From Roseibium litorale (GTDB taxonomy: Bacteria; Pseudomonadota; Alphaproteobacteria; Rhizobiales; Stappiaceae): a stretch of 64,000 nucleotides of DNA. The position numbers were made by a program, and so were the translations under genes. Shown piece after piece: positions 35,986-46,483 of this stretch. The notes under the pieces were generated by a model, which saw only the letters and a program-made list of their open reading frames with translations, was not told the DNA's origin and searched no databases. The DNA is taken from contig NZ_JACYXI010000001.1 of the NCBI RefSeq assembly GCF_014842915.1, positions 760,087-824,086 on the forward strand. Direction: 5' to 3'. Position 1 is the stretch's first letter. The number at the start of each line of letters is the position of its first letter.

Positions 35986-36457
35986 TTTAATGCCCGATAT
36001 AGTTTTTCATGAGCGCTGGCGGTTCCGTTACACGCACGCCCCTCTGTCCGACCCACCTTCGAACAGAAAGACGCCCACACAGCCCATAACGCCACTGCGA
36101 CCCTTCCGTAGAAATGCCGAGCAGGAGAGCCGCCCATCACGCAGCGTTCAGTATGTCACCAAAGGCATGATCTGTAGTTCGCAATTCGCGCCATTTTTTA
36201 TTCATTTCGACCAATTTTGAGCAAACTGATGCATAAAGACAAACAAGACGGCCGCAGAGTGAAATTAATTTTGCTAGATTACGTATAGATTGCCCTACGC
36301 ACAGAACACTTCAGAAAAAAATTTGCAAAAAATACTAATTATCGATAATCTATATGTGGAATGTTTCTAAATGTGTCTGATTTGAATACAATAATTGATT
36401 GCTTGAAACATGATAAACAATTAATGGTCGAGCAACCTCCAGAGCAGCAGCTCCAAA
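35986..36457. other. AT-rich intergenic stretch
   Basis: No gene recognised. The part from about 36180 to 36430 is markedly AT-rich (TTAATTTTGC, ATCGATAAT, AAAAAATTTGC) compared with the window. It borders the AraC pseudogene and may be part of the same decaying, acquired segment. The MerR promoter must lie at its left end. Confidence 0.55.
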
Positions 36458-37520
36458 TCAGCTGGCCTTTCGCTGCCCTTTCATGGCTCCAGCCCAGCGC
36501 CACTCACGCGGGGGCATACCAAACCAGCGCCGCGCAGCGCGCGTGAAGTTCCCAATGGCGGAAAAGCCTAGCCGGTAAGAAATCTCCGAAACCGGCAGTG
36601 CCGTGACACGCAGCAAATCCGACGCAAGAACCCGCCGTATATCGTCATGGAGTTCCTGAAATTTATGCCCGGTTTCGGAGAGGCGGCGCTGGAGTACACG
36701 CAAGCTCATCCCCAGTTCCCGGGCGACAATGCTCAAGTTAAGATCCGGCGGCGAGATCTTAGCCCGGATGATCCCACTCGCATGTCCGGCAAAACGGATG
36801 CGACGGCATGCTCTGCCAGACGCCTCTCGCAAAGCTCAACCAAAGCCGGGAACACTTCGGCATCCGCTGCTGGATTGTCCCGGATCATCGGAGCGAGAGG
36901 AAACACAATCCGGTTCCCATGCGCCCCGAAGGTGATTGAGAGACCTGAAACCTGACGGTGCAAACTCGCATTTGCGGGAGCGGCTCTCGTCAGCTCCGCA
37001 TGCAGAGGTGCGATCGGCTCTCCGCCAAACCCATTCTTGAGCGCTCCACAACGATACCGGCATACCTGCCGAGAAGCTGATGAGGCTGCAATGTGGTTGG
37101 AACGAAGGTCCAGCTCAAGCGGACCCTGTCTCCGTCCACCACGGCAGCACTTGTGCGCATATCAAGCCCAGGCTGCTTCAGATATTCACTCAGTCCCTTA
37201 ATGACACCTGCGTGGATACGGTTTGAATTGAGAGGCTTCTCACATCACCCCCCTGCCCTGAAGGCTGATACTCCCGAGAACTGTATAGCGGAAGATGTTG
37301 AAGGAACCACCCGGCCAGGTTCCAAGATATCCGCTTCCGGCATGTAGCATTCTTAACTCTAAGCACCCGGACAGCCCAACTGGATATGAAGAACAAACGG
37401 TCCGTGACTTGAGCGCGTGTACCGCCAGCAAAAGAGCAAAACACGGTATCGCGGCTGGGCGGGATGCTCTGCCTTCAGGACCACCGAAGAAACCCGGACA
37501 TGATTCGAGGCAAGCCCGAT
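36458..37520 (-). pseudogene. AraC-family regulator, frameshifted remnant
   Basis: Pieces of one AraC regulator with the PF12625-type N-terminal domain are found in successive minus-strand frames. Near 37500-37400 is an FVLHIQLG-like piece. At 37065-37210 is GLSEYLKQPGLDMRTSAAVVDGDRVRLSWTFVPTTLQP. At 36740-36960 is ITFGAHGNRIVFPLAPMIRD...FPALVELCERRLAEH. At 36458-36800 is the intact C-terminal HTH (LNLSIVARELGMSLRVLQRRLSE...VSEISYRLGFSAIGNFTRAARRWFGMPPREWR). A frameshift near 36790-36810 splits the middle from the HTH. No continuous frame exists. The left limit is exact, the right one approximate. Confidence 0.75.
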
Positions 37521-37748
37521 TTTGACGACACATGACCACCGGAGTACCTCCTTCAAGACATGTCATCCACTGCCATCCTCCAAATTGTGGCCGTGCGAAC
37601 GAACTGAATGGAAATTAAAGCCATCTGCGGGGTTCCTTCCCGCGACGCTTTTGCCTATAAGACGCGCTCAGCCGACATAGTCTTTCATCATGGAACGAGC
37701 CGACCCGGCAGGTGCAAACCTGCGCGGCAACGGCCGCTGCGAGCCCCG

Positions 37749-40700
37749 ATGCCAAAACGCACAGACATCTCCTCCATTCTCATCATTGGTGCAGGCCCGA
37801 TCGTCATCGGCCAGGCCTGTGAATTTGACTATTCGGGCACTCAGGCCTGCAAGGCGCTCCGGGAAGAGGGCTACCGCATCATTCTCGTGAACTCCAACCC
37901 AGCAACGATCATGACAGATCCGGAACTGGCGGATGCGACCTATATCGAGCCGATCACTCCGGAGATCGTCGCCAAGATCATCGAAAAGGAACGCCCGGAC
38001 GCGCTCCTTCCCACCATGGGTGGTCAGACGGCGCTGAATTGCGCCCTCGCCCTGGAGGAAATGGGGGTTCTGGAAGAATTCGGTGTCGAGATGATCGGCG
38101 CGAAGGCTGACGTAATCGAGAAGGCAGAAGACCGCGAGAAGTTCCGCGCTGCGATGGATGCCATCGGGCTTGAGAACCCGCGCGCCGCAATTGCCTCCTC
38201 CCCAGCCATCCGCAATGAAGCGGGCAAGATCATCGGCTACGACCGCAACGTCGGTTTCATGGAAGCCATGCGTGCTCTGGACGACATCGGTCTGCCGGCG
38301 ATCATCCGCCCGGCCTTCACCATGGGTGGCACAGGCGGCGGCGTTGCCTATAACCGGGAAGAGTTCGAGACCATCGCCCGCTCGGGCCTGGATGCCTCTC
38401 CGAACGGCCAGATCCTGATCGACGAAAGCCTGCTCGGCTGGAAGGAATATGAGATGGAAGTGGTCCGCGACAAGGCGGACAACTGCATCATCATCTGCTC
38501 CATCGAAAACTTCGATCCGATGGGGGTCCACACAGGCGATAGCATCACTGTCGCGCCGGCTCTGACGCTGACGGACAAGGAATACCAGATCATGCGCGAC
38601 GCCTCGATCGCGGTTCTGCGCGAGATCGGCGTGGAAACCGGCGGCTCGAACGTGCAGTTCGCCGTGAACCCGGAAAACGGCCGCCTTGTCGTCATCGAGA
38701 TGAACCCTCGCGTCTCCCGCTCCTCGGCTCTGGCTTCCAAGGCAACCGGCTTCCCGATCGCCAAGATCGCTGCGAAGCTCGCCTGCGGCTACACGCTGGA
38801 TGAACTGGAAAACGACATCACCGGCGGCGCGACCCCGGCCTCGTTCGAACCGTCAATCGACTATGTGGTCACCAAGATCCCGCGCTTCGCCTTCGAAAAG
38901 TTCCCGGGTTCCGAACCAACACTGACCACGGCCATGAAGTCCGTGGGTGAAGTGATGGCAATTGGCCGCACCTTCCAGGAAAGCCTGCAGAAGGCTCTGC
39001 GCGGTCTGGAAACCGGCCTCAACGGCCTCGACGAATCCGAAATTCCGGGCCTTGGCCAGGGGGATGACACCAACGCCATCCGCGCCGCGATCTCGGTGCC
39101 GACGCCAACCCGCATCCTCAACGTGGCCCAGGCTATGCGTCTTGGCATGAGCCTTGAAGACATCCACGCGGCCTGCGGCATCAATTCCTGGTTCCTGGAG
39201 CAGATGCACGCCATCGTTCAGATGGAAGACAAGGTTCGCGAACACGGCCTGCCGCAGAATGCCCAGGCTCTGCGCAAATTGAAGTCCATGGGCTTCTCCG
39301 ACGCCCGCCTCGCCTCCCTGACAGACAAGGATGCGGCAGACGTTGCGAAGCTGCGCGCCGAGCTGGACGTGCACCCGGTCTACAAGCGTATCGATACCTG
39401 CGCAGCCGAGTTTGCCTCCCCGACCGCTTACATGTACTCCACCTATGAAGCTCCGTTCATGGGCGCACCTGCGTGTGAGTCCAATCCCACGGACAAGAAG
39501 AAGGTCGTCATCCTCGGCGGTGGTCCGAACCGGATCGGCCAAGGCATCGAGTTCGACTATTGCTGCTGCCATGCTGCTTTCGCGCTGGAAGAGGCGGGCT
39601 ACGAGACCATCATGGTCAACTGCAACCCGGAAACCGTCTCCACGGACTACGACACGTCAGACCGTCTCTACTTCGAGCCGCTGACCGTTGAAGATGTGCT
39701 GGAAATCATCCGCACCGAGCAGAAGAACGGCACCCTGCACGGCGTGATCGTCCAGTTCGGCGGTCAGACCCCGCTGAAGCTGGCGCAGGCTCTCGTGCGC
39801 GCCAATGTGCCGATCCTCGGCACTTCGCCGGACATGATCGATCTGGCGGAAGACCGTGACCGGTTCCAGAAGCTGCTGATCAAACTCGGCCTGAAGCAAC
39901 CGGAAAACGGCATCGCCTACTCCGTTGAGCAGGGCCGCCTGATTGCCGGAAAGCTGGGCTTGCCGCTGGTTGTCCGCCCGTCCTACGTTCTGGGCGGCCG
40001 CGCGATGCAGATCATCCGCGATGAGGAAGCCCTCAACTCCTATCTGCTCGGCACGCTGCCGGAACTGGTTCCCGCCGAAGTGCGCGCCAAGTATCCGAAT
40101 GACAAGACCGGCCAGATCAACACCGTACTCGGCACCAACCCGCTGCTGTTCGACCGCTACCTGGAAAACGCCATCGAGGTGGACGTGGACGCCCTGTGCG
40201 ACGGCAAAGACGTCTTTATCTGCGGTATCATGGAGCACATTGAGGAAGCCGGCATCCACTCCGGCGACAGCGCATGTTCCCTGCCACCGTTCTCTCTGTC
40301 TGCTGAGATGATCGAGGAACTGAAGCGCCAGACCACAGCCATGGCTCTTGCCCTGGAAGTCGGCGGCCTCATGAACGTCCAGTACGCGATCAAGAACGGC
40401 GAGATCTACGTGCTCGAAGTCAATCCGCGCGCCTCGCGAACGGTACCGTTCGTGGCCAAGACCGTTGGTATCCCGGTGGCAAAGATTGCCAGCCGGGTGA
40501 TGGCAGGTGAAAGCCTCGCCTCCTTCGGCCTGAGCGAAAAGAAGCTGAACCATGTTGCGGTGAAGGAAGCTGTGTTCCCATTCGCGCGCTTCCCCGGCGT
40601 GGATACGATCCTCGGCCCGGAAATGCGCTCGACCGGTGAAGTCATGGGCCTCGACAAGGCCTTTCCGATTGCCTTCGCAAAGTCCCAGATCGCCAGCAAC

Positions 40701-41111
40701 ACGGTCGTTCCAGAAGCCGGAACCGTGTTCGTCTCCATGCGTGACCAGGACAAGGCCGGTGTAGTCGATGCCTGCCGCCGCCTGTCTGACGCCGGCTTCA
40801 AGATCATCGCAACCTCTGGCACCCAGAAGTACCTTGAGGAGCAGGGAATTGCCTGTGACAAGGTCAACAAGGTACTTGAAGGCCGCCCGCACATCGTTGA
40901 TGCTATCAAGAACGGTGATGTACAGCTCGTCTTCAACACAACGGAAGGCGCACAGGCCCTCGCCGACAGCCGGTCCATGCGCCGGGCAGCCCTCCTGCAG
41001 AAAGTGCCGTATTACACGACGCTGGCAGGTTCGGTGGCCGCAGCAAAGGGAATTGTGGCCTACAAGGCTGGAAACCTTGAAGTCAGGCCCTTGCAATCCT
41101 ACTTCGGCTGA
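37749..41111 (+). CDS. carB: Carbamoyl-phosphate synthase large subunit
   Basis: A 1120-residue CarB. Two homologous ATP-grasp halves are visible: [35 protein letters not shown] at the start and [35 protein letters not shown] at about residue 580. Each is followed by its ATP-binding region, and a C-terminal MGS-like allosteric domain ([33 protein letters not shown]) closes it. It makes carbamoyl phosphate from bicarbonate, ammonia and 2 ATP. The start [14 protein letters not shown] is set by homology; the frame is open to 37608 but that part is unrelated. The gene is longer than E. coli CarB (1073), as usual in alphaproteobacteria. Confidence 0.98.
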   Translation: MPKRTDISSILIIGAGPIVIGQACEFDYSGTQACKALREEGYRIILVNSNPATIMTDPELADATYIEPITPEIVAKIIEKERPDALLPTMGGQTALNCALALEEMGVLEEFGVEMIGAKADVIEKAEDREKFRAAMDAIGLENPRAAIASSPAIRNEAGKIIGYDRNVGFMEAMRALDDIGLPAIIRPAFTMGGTGGGVAYNREEFETIARSGLDASPNGQILIDESLLGWKEYEMEVVRDKADNCIIICSIENFDPMGVHTGDSITVAPALTLTDKEYQIMRDASIAVLREIGVETGGSNVQFAVNPENGRLVVIEMNPRVSRSSALASKATGFPIAKIAAKLACGYTLDELENDITGGATPASFEPSIDYVVTKIPRFAFEKFPGSEPTLTTAMKSVGEVMAIGRTFQESLQKALRGLETGLNGLDESEIPGLGQGDDTNAIRAAISVPTPTRILNVAQAMRLGMSLEDIHAACGINSWFLEQMHAIVQMEDKVREHGLPQNAQALRKLKSMGFSDARLASLTDKDAADVAKLRAELDVHPVYKRIDTCAAEFASPTAYMYSTYEAPFMGAPACESNPTDKKKVVILGGGPNRIGQGIEFDYCCCHAAFALEEAGYETIMVNCNPETVSTDYDTSDRLYFEPLTVEDVLEIIRTEQKNGTLHGVIVQFGGQTPLKLAQALVRANVPILGTSPDMIDLAEDRDRFQKLLIKLGLKQPENGIAYSVEQGRLIAGKLGLPLVVRPSYVLGGRAMQIIRDEEALNSYLLGTLPELVPAEVRAKYPNDKTGQINTVLGTNPLLFDRYLENAIEVDVDALCDGKDVFICGIMEHIEEAGIHSGDSACSLPPFSLSAEMIEELKRQTTAMALALEVGGLMNVQYAIKNGEIYVLEVNPRASRTVPFVAKTVGIPVAKIASRVMAGESLASFGLSEKKLNHVAVKEAVFPFARFPGVDTILGPEMRSTGEVMGLDKAFPIAFAKSQIASNTVVPEAGTVFVSMRDQDKAGVVDACRRLSDAGFKIIATSGTQKYLEEQGIACDKVNKVLEGRPHIVDAIKNGDVQLVFNTTEGAQALADSRSMRRAALLQKVPYYTTLAGSVAAAKGIVAYKAGNLEVRPLQSYFG

Positions 41112-41133
41112 GCTGAGATTAGGTTCGAACCGG

Positions 41134-41171
41134 CCGGGAAAGATTCTCTTTCCCGGCTGGGTTCTTTTTTG
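41134..41171 (+). terminator. Intrinsic terminator after carB
   Basis: GCCGGGAAAG and CTTTCCCGGC form a perfect 10-bp stem with an ATTCT loop, followed by TGGGTTC and six Ts. Confidence 0.92.
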
Positions 41172-41225
41172 TGACGTGCGGTCCCGTGAAAAGGCGGGAC
41201 CCAATAAGCTGAAGGTCTGAGACCA

Positions 41226-41699
41226 ATGGAAAAAGTTCCGATGACCTCCGCCGGATACGCGATGCTTCAGGCTGAACTGAAGGAGCGTACTTCCGTAGAG
41301 CGGCCGCGCATTGTCGATGCGATTTCGGAAGCTCGCGCCCATGGTGACTTGTCGGAAAACGCCGAGTATCACGCCGCCAAGGAAGCGCAGAGCCACAACG
41401 AAGGCCGCATTGCGGAACTCGAAGACAAGCTTTCGCGCGCCGAAGTCATCGACGTCACCAAACTCTCCGGAGACACGATCAAGTTTGGCGCCACGGTGAA
41501 CCTCATCGACGAGGATACCGAGGAAGAAAAGAAATACATGATCGTTGGCGACGTCGAGTCCGACGTGAAGCAGAACAAGATTTCCATTTCTTCTCCGATC
41601 GCCCGCGCCCTGATCGGCAAGACCGTCGGAGATACGGTGGAAGTGGCAGCTCCTGGCGGAGCCCGCTCCTACGAAATCGTGGGTGTGAATTACATCTGA
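41226..41699 (+). CDS. greA: Transcription elongation factor GreA
   Basis: A 157-residue GreA, the standard length. The N-terminal coiled coil shows [61 protein letters not shown], with the catalytic DLSENAEY tip. The C-terminal FKBP-like domain shows [21 protein letters not shown] and [19 protein letters not shown]. It rescues backtracked RNA polymerase through its secondary channel. Confidence 0.98.
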   Translation: MEKVPMTSAGYAMLQAELKERTSVERPRIVDAISEARAHGDLSENAEYHAAKEAQSHNEGRIAELEDKLSRAEVIDVTKLSGDTIKFGATVNLIDEDTEEEKKYMIVGDVESDVKQNKISISSPIARALIGKTVGDTVEVAAPGGARSYEIVGVNYI

Positions 41700-41745
41700 C
41701 CGGACTGAGCGGGCCTTTCCGCCCGTTGCCAGGCAGAAAAGCTTT

Positions 41746-41776
41746 GAGAATGCCCGCGCCCGACGCGGGCATTCTC
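41746..41776. terminator. Hairpin after greA
   Basis: GAGAATGCCCGCG and CGCGGGCATTCTC form a perfect 13-bp stem with a CCCGA loop, 47 bases after greA. No T-run follows on the plus strand, so its termination may rely on other factors. A smaller hairpin (GCGGGC/GCCCGT) precedes it. Confidence 0.65.
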
Positions 41777-41899
41777 GTATTGCCCTGCGGGAACCGGCAG
41801 ACTTCCGGCAGGGCAAGGCCCTTTTCCACTCCGCAATTTGACCTTGCAGAATATGGCATTACAATATGGCGCAGGTTTCCGCGGAATAGGAGAAGCGGA

Positions 41900-42409
41900 A
41901 TGGACCTTCTTGACACCCTTAGTCTCAGCCTTCTGACTGTGGCTGTTCCCATCTGGGCACTCAGGACCTCTGCCTATTGGGCGCTGCCTCATCGTGAGAA
42001 GTGCCTCATCCGCCGGCTCATGGCCCGGCGTGAGGCTCCGCTCGGCCTTGGCAGCAAACTCTTCACAGCTTTCATCGTCGTCGGAGGATTGTCCTTTGCG
42101 ATCCTGCATGGCCTTGTTTTCCTCGCCGGGAACATACAGCCATGGCAAGACGGCTTCGGGGCTCAGGTTAACTCGGGTCTGCAGGCATTGGGGACCGGAA
42201 CAGGCGGGCTGCTCGCCAACCAGATACTCCCGATGAAAATCCTGTCGACGGCCTTCATACTCGCCGTCACGCTTACGGTGATCATCACCTCGCTACGGGA
42301 AATCCGGCTTATCCACCGGCTGCGCCGCAAGACAGCACCGCGCCGGGGACTGCAGAGCCAGTCCGTGTGGGGGCAAAGTGGCGGCGGACAGTCCCCCGCG
42401 ACAGCCTGA
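41900..42409 (+). CDS. Conserved hypothetical inner membrane protein
   Basis: 169 residues from the ATG at 41900, chosen for AGGAGA 6 bases upstream. Three hydrophobic segments: LLDTLSLSLLTVAVPIWAL, LFTAFIVVGGLSFAILHGLVFLA and MKILSTAFILAVTLTVIITSL. The C-terminus is basic and Gln/Ser-rich (RRKTAPRRGLQSQSVWGQSGGGQ). I do not recognise the family. It lies between greA and a convergent Lrp-family gene and seems to be its own unit. Confidence 0.75.
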   Translation: MDLLDTLSLSLLTVAVPIWALRTSAYWALPHREKCLIRRLMARREAPLGLGSKLFTAFIVVGGLSFAILHGLVFLAGNIQPWQDGFGAQVNSGLQALGTGTGGLLANQILPMKILSTAFILAVTLTVIITSLREIRLIHRLRRKTAPRRGLQSQSVWGQSGGGQSPATA

Positions 42410-42458
42410 TTCTTTTTGCCCTGCCAGCGGCACAAGGCTGGCAGGCAAGACTGCCAGA

Positions 42459-42932
42459 TCAGCTGAGCGAAATAGGAACGACCGGCTCGTCCTTGGTGCA
42501 GCGGATAGTCAGGGCAGTGCGGACGCTGTCCACATTGGGCGCGGCAGTCAACTCGCGGATAATAAAATTCTGAAAGCTCTGCAGATCCGGAGCAACGCAC
42601 TTGAGCAGAAAGTCCACTTCGCCCGACAGCATGTAGCTCTCGCGAACGATGGTCCACGACTTCACGGTCTCTTCAAAGGCAATCAAATCCGCCTCAGTCT
42701 GGCTGTGAAGGCCAACCATAGCGAAGGCTGTGACGTCGTAGCCAAGCTGTTTTTCATCCAGCAGGGTGCGATAGCCGTGAATGAGACCGGCCTCTTCCAG
42801 AGCCCTTACGCGCCGCAGGCAGGGCGGTGCCGAAATCCCGACCCTGCGGGCAAGCTCGACATTCGTCATGCGGCCGTCATCCTGCAGTTCCTTCAAGATG
42901 TGCCAGTCGATCGCATCAAGCCGAGCTTTCAA
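42459..42932 (-). CDS. Lrp/AsnC family transcriptional regulator
   Basis: A 157-residue Lrp-type protein. The HTH is LDAIDWHILKELQDDGRMTNVELARRVGISAPPCLRRVRALEEAGLIHGYRTLL (residues 4-58). The C-terminal RAM ligand domain includes GLHSQTEADLIAFEETVKSWTIVRESYMLSGEVDFLLKCVAPDLQSFQNFI. It regulates amino acid metabolism genes in response to an amino acid. The divergent neighbour is the ELM1-like/trxB pair. A conserved position next to trxB is known in rhizobia. Confidence 0.95.
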   Translation of the reverse strand: MKARLDAIDWHILKELQDDGRMTNVELARRVGISAPPCLRRVRALEEAGLIHGYRTLLDEKQLGYDVTAFAMVGLHSQTEADLIAFEETVKSWTIVRESYMLSGEVDFLLKCVAPDLQSFQNFIIRELTAAPNVDSVRTALTIRCTKDEPVVPISLS

Positions 42933-43064
42933 GACAGTCTCCTCGCCGGCGGATCACCGGGCAGCGGTTTCTCCGCATCACGCTCATCTGGCGCTGCGGC
43001 TAATATCATTTCAGCGGAAGTATGATTTTTTGCGCATCTGTGCAAGACTATAACAAATTCACGC

Positions 43065-44117
43065 ATGATTCTGAAAGATAACGTTGGGAGCCCGCAGATC
43101 CGGGCCTGTGCCGTGCCACTGCATTCCGAACTCACATGCTGGATCATAACCGACGGCAAGGCAGGCGACGAGATGCAGTGCATTGCTGTGGCTGAGGCCT
43201 TAGGATGCCGCTACGAGCTGCGGCGGGTTCACCCCAGAGCCCCCTTTACCTGGTTCATGCCCAAGGGCCCGATCGACCCGCGCGAAGCGCCTTCAAGGCC
43301 CGGCAGCCCCATCGCTCCTCCCTTTCCTGATCTCGCCATCGGGTCCGGCCGAAGGGCCATTGCTTATCTGCGCAAGGTCAAGGCTGCCAGCAATGGCCGG
43401 ACCTTCACGGTCTGCCTGAAAGACCCGCGCACCGGCACGCAGGCAGCAGACCTGATCTGGGTGCCAGAGCATGACCGCCTGCGCGGCCCGAATGTGCTGG
43501 TGTCCCCGACAGCCCCGCACAGATTTCCAAAAGAAAGGCTCGATGCCCTCCGCTTCGCGCCGCACCCCTTGATCGATGATCTGCCCGCCCCCCGCGTGGC
43601 TGTTCTTGTTGGCGGCGACAGCCGTCACCACCGGTTTACGGAAACAGACTGCACGCGGCTTGAACGAGGTCTCCGCGACTGGGCGGCCCATTCCGCAGCC
43701 CATCTGATGATTACCACCTCCCGCCGCACACCTGGGCTTCTGGCAAACCATCTAAGGTCCCTTGCCCGCGAGGGCGGGCATGTCATGTGGAATGGAAAAG
43801 GCGAGAATCCCCTCGCCAGCTACCTCGCCAAAGCCGATGCAATCGTCGTCACAGCGGATTCGACCAACATGATCGGAGAGGCCGCAGGCACCGGAGTTCC
43901 CGTTCATGTGTTCCATCCAAGCGGCGGTCACGCGAAAATCAGCCGCTTCCTGGGGACTTTGGACCGTTTAGGGATCATTCACCCCTTTCCCGGCCCCATG
44001 AAAACCACTACCTACGAGGCGCTGGACCCGACCGGAGACATAGCCAAGGCAATTTTGACGGCCATGGCCGTGCCGATCAGGCAACGAGACGAACAGGAAC
44101 AAGGCACCGCGTTATGA
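43065..44117 (+). CDS. ELM1/GtrOC1-family protein (DUF1022, putative nucleoside-diphosphate-sugar epimerase)
   Basis: A 350-residue protein related to plant mitochondrial fission protein ELM1. Family segments are [23 protein letters not shown] near the N-terminus, [45 protein letters not shown] and the C-terminal [28 protein letters not shown]. The fold resembles GT-B glycosyltransferases. The bacterial function is unclear, but genomic links point to cell-envelope glycan work. Its stop overlaps the trxB start (ATGA). The ATG at 43065 lacks a clear ribosome site, so a start nearer residue 18-22 is possible. Confidence 0.85.
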   Translation: MILKDNVGSPQIRACAVPLHSELTCWIITDGKAGDEMQCIAVAEALGCRYELRRVHPRAPFTWFMPKGPIDPREAPSRPGSPIAPPFPDLAIGSGRRAIAYLRKVKAASNGRTFTVCLKDPRTGTQAADLIWVPEHDRLRGPNVLVSPTAPHRFPKERLDALRFAPHPLIDDLPAPRVAVLVGGDSRHHRFTETDCTRLERGLRDWAAHSAAHLMITTSRRTPGLLANHLRSLAREGGHVMWNGKGENPLASYLAKADAIVVTADSTNMIGEAAGTGVPVHVFHPSGGHAKISRFLGTLDRLGIIHPFPGPMKTTTYEALDPTGDIAKAILTAMAVPIRQRDEQEQGTAL

Positions 44118-45079
44118 CCACAGAGCACAGCAAGCTTCTCATCATCGGATCCGGACCGGCGGGTTACACCGCGGCGATCTATGCTGCGCGTGCCATGATG
44201 CAGCCGACCCTCATTGCCGGCATCCAGCCTGGCGGTCAGTTGACCATCACCTATGAAGTGGAAAACTACCCGGGCTTCGCCGACCCGATCCAGGGGCCTT
44301 GGCTGATGGAACAGATGCAGAAGCAGGCAGAAAACGTCGGCACTAAGATCGTCTACGACACGATCACCAAGGCTGATCTGTCCGCGCGCCCGTTCCGTTT
44401 CGAATCTGACGGCGGCACGGTCTACACGGCAGATGCGGTGGTGATCGCAACTGGCGCACAAGCCCGCTGGCTCGGTATCTCCTCCGAACAGGACTTCATG
44501 GGCGCCGGCGTTTCGGCCTGCGCGACCTGCGACGGCTTCTTCTACCGCAACCGTGAAGTCGTGGTCATCGGCGGCGGCAACACCGCCGTTGAGGAAGCTT
44601 TGTATCTCGCCAACCTGGCCTCCAAGGTGACCCTGGTTCACCGCCGCGACAGCCTGCGCGCTGAAAAGATCCTTCAGGACCGCCTCTTCGCAAATCCGAA
44701 GATCGAAGTCATCTGGGACCACGCGGTCGACGAGATCCTGGGTGGGGGCATGCCTAAAGCCGTTACCGGCATACGCCTCAAGAGCGTTCTGAGCGGCGAG
44801 ACCCGCGAAGTAAAAACCGACGGCGTCTTCATTGCCATCGGCCACGCTCCCGCAGTCGATCTATTCCGCGACCAGCTGGAGTTGAAGCCGAACGGCTATC
44901 TGATGACTGCACCCGATTCAACCAAGACATCCATTCCGGGTGTCTTTGCCGCAGGCGACGTGACCGACGACATCTACCGTCAGGCTGTCACCGCTGCGGG
45001 CATGGGGTGTATGGCAGCCCTTGAAGCCGAGCGCTATCTGGCCGAACATGAAGCTGTGAACTCGCAGATCGCCGGTTAA
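44114..45079 (+). CDS. trxB: Thioredoxin-disulfide reductase
   Basis: A 321-residue TrxB. The FAD motif [16 protein letters not shown] is at residues 12-27, the redox-active CATC at Cys136/Cys139, the NADPH motif [14 protein letters not shown] follows, and the C-terminal [23 protein letters not shown] is present. It reduces thioredoxin with NADPH. It overlaps the ELM1-like gene by 4 bases and is followed 52 bases later by the LysR gene, the same order as trxB-lsrB in rhizobia. Confidence 0.98.
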   Translation: MTTEHSKLLIIGSGPAGYTAAIYAARAMMQPTLIAGIQPGGQLTITYEVENYPGFADPIQGPWLMEQMQKQAENVGTKIVYDTITKADLSARPFRFESDGGTVYTADAVVIATGAQARWLGISSEQDFMGAGVSACATCDGFFYRNREVVVIGGGNTAVEEALYLANLASKVTLVHRRDSLRAEKILQDRLFANPKIEVIWDHAVDEILGGGMPKAVTGIRLKSVLSGETREVKTDGVFIAIGHAPAVDLFRDQLELKPNGYLMTAPDSTKTSIPGVFAAGDVTDDIYRQAVTAAGMGCMAALEAERYLAEHEAVNSQIAG

Positions 45080-45131
45080 ACGGCTCCAGGTAGGACGGGC
45101 AAGCGGATGTCATCCGCCGGAGACTTGAACG

Positions 45132-46028
45132 ATGGATTGGGACAAACTGCGCATCTTCCAGGCAGCCGCTCAGGCAGGGAGCTTTACCCACGCCGGCGAC
45201 ATGCTGAACATGAGCCAGTCCGCGGTCAGCCGCCAGGTCAGTGCGCTTGAGCACGACCTGCGGGTTCCGCTGTTCCACCGCCATGCCCGCGGCCTGCTGC
45301 TGACGGAACAGGGCGAACTCCTGTTCCGCACAGCCCGGGAAGTCATGATGAAGCTGGATGCCGTCCAGAGCCGTCTGACAGATACCCGCGAGAAGCCCTC
45401 GGGCACCTTGAAGGTTACGACCACCGTCGGTCTTGGCTCCACCTGGCTGACGTCCCGCATCGCCGATTTCGTCAACATGTACCCCGACGTCCAGCTGCAT
45501 CTTCTTCTGGATGATGACGAGCTGGACCTGGGCATGCGCGAGGCTGACGTTGCGATCCGTTTGCGCCAGCCCACTCAGCCCGACCTGATCCAGCGCAAGC
45601 TGTTCACGGTGCATTTCCACGTCTTCGCGTCTCCAGCGTATCTAAAGAGCCACGGGACGCCGAAGGCCATCACCGAGATCGACAAGCACCGGATCATCAC
45701 CTTCGGTGAGCAGGCGCCCGCCTATCTGCGCGACATGAACTGGCTGGAAACAGCGGGGCGCCCCGCCCTCGATCCGAGGCGTTCGGCGGTCAAGCTGAAC
45801 AACCTTGTCGCGATCAAGCGTGCCGTGCAGTCCGGCGTAGGCATTGCGATTCTGCCGGATTACATCATCGAGAAGGATTCCAACCTCGTTCAGGTTCTGA
45901 GCGAGATGGAAGAAATGATGCCTTCCTTCGACACTTATTTCGTCTATCCGGCGGAGCTGAAGAACACAGCGCGGATTACCGCGTTCCGTGACTTCCTTAT
46001 TGCGAGCGCGGAAAACTGGGCCTTCTAA
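45132..46028 (+). CDS. lsrB: LysR-type regulator, LsrB/VtlR orthologue candidate
   Basis: A 298-residue LysR protein with an N-terminal HTH (DKLRIFQAAAQAGSFTHAGDMLNMSQSAVSRQVSALEHDLRVPLFHRHARGLLLTEQG). The effector domain opens with GTLKVTTTVGLGSTWLTSRIADFVNMYPDVQLHLLLDD. The position directly after trxB and directly before AbcR-like small RNA genes is the conserved setting of lsrB in Sinorhizobium and vtlR in Brucella and Agrobacterium. These regulators activate abcR small RNAs and control stress and host-interaction genes. The symbol rests on context and length, not on a tree. Confidence 0.82.
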   Translation: MDWDKLRIFQAAAQAGSFTHAGDMLNMSQSAVSRQVSALEHDLRVPLFHRHARGLLLTEQGELLFRTAREVMMKLDAVQSRLTDTREKPSGTLKVTTTVGLGSTWLTSRIADFVNMYPDVQLHLLLDDDELDLGMREADVAIRLRQPTQPDLIQRKLFTVHFHVFASPAYLKSHGTPKAITEIDKHRIITFGEQAPAYLRDMNWLETAGRPALDPRRSAVKLNNLVAIKRAVQSGVGIAILPDYIIEKDSNLVQVLSEMEEMMPSFDTYFVYPAELKNTARITAFRDFLIASAENWAF

Positions 46029-46231
46029 TTCTGGCCCGGACGGCGAACGCCCGATAATCAGGCAGAAACCCGAATTGATGACTTTCCAGGCAGTTTTAGA
46101 AGCTGCAGCGAAAGACTACGCCGGAAAGCGGCTCAATCAAACCTCACATCCGGGCTCAAAACACTCAAAGAGCCACAAGAAAGTATTTATTTTTCAAATA
46201 TTTACACCTAAAAATCGCAGCTATTCGCATT

Positions 46232-46250
46232 TTGCATGGCAGCATTGCAA
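46232..46250 (+). promoter_or_regulatory. LysR-type box upstream of the AbcR-like RNA
   Basis: TTGCA and TGCAA form an inverted repeat with a 9-base spacer, of the T-N11-A type used by LysR regulators. Its centre is about 56 bases before the expected start of the small RNA, where a LysR activator normally binds. The adjacent LsrB/VtlR-like protein is the likely binder. Confidence 0.6.
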
Positions 46251-46296
46251 GGTTGCCTCTTGTTTCAGCAGCTTGTGCACTGCATATAAGCATTAC

Positions 46297-46431
46297 TGTT
46301 GGTGCTTCGGCGACACACCTTCCTCCCAGTGTCGCTTGAAATTCCAGCTGTTCCCCTCTGGAAGGTGATTCCACTGCATTTGCAGTGAATCGATTTCAAA
46401 CTGCCGGGTCTTTTGACCCGGCATTTTTTTT
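46297..46431 (+). ncRNA. abcR1: AbcR (alpha-r15)-like trans-acting small RNA
   Basis: A TATAAG -10 box (46285-46290) precedes the estimated 5' end. The RNA would hold four hairpins. CGACAC/GTGTCG (46311-46334) has the loop ACCTTCCTCCCA. TTCCAG/CTGGAA (46342-46363) has the loop CTGTTCCCCT. CACTGCA/TGCAGTG spans 46372-46387. The terminator TGCCGGGTC/GACCCGGCA is followed by eight Ts (46402-46431). Two anti-Shine-Dalgarno loops plus a Rho-independent end, next to an LsrB/VtlR gene, are the AbcR/alpha-r15 hallmark. Such Hfq-dependent RNAs repress ABC transporter mRNAs. The 5' end is approximate. Confidence 0.78.
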
Positions 46432-46483
46432 GCCCTGCAGCGAACCAGTTTGAGAGCTTTTGACCTGCCCGCATATCATCGGT

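Noticed and set aside
36361..36546. 61-codon plus-strand frame starting in the AT-rich stretch
   Set aside because: It has no ribosome site and its second half is the antisense of the AraC HTH remnant.
39657..41816. 719-codon minus-strand frame opposite carB and greA
   Set aside because: Antisense to two essential genes, across their terminator; composition follows the complementary codons.
46082..46368. Frames of 69-126 codons after the LysR gene
   Set aside because: They run through the predicted small RNA promoter and hairpins, and no protein family is visible; the RNA explanation fits better.
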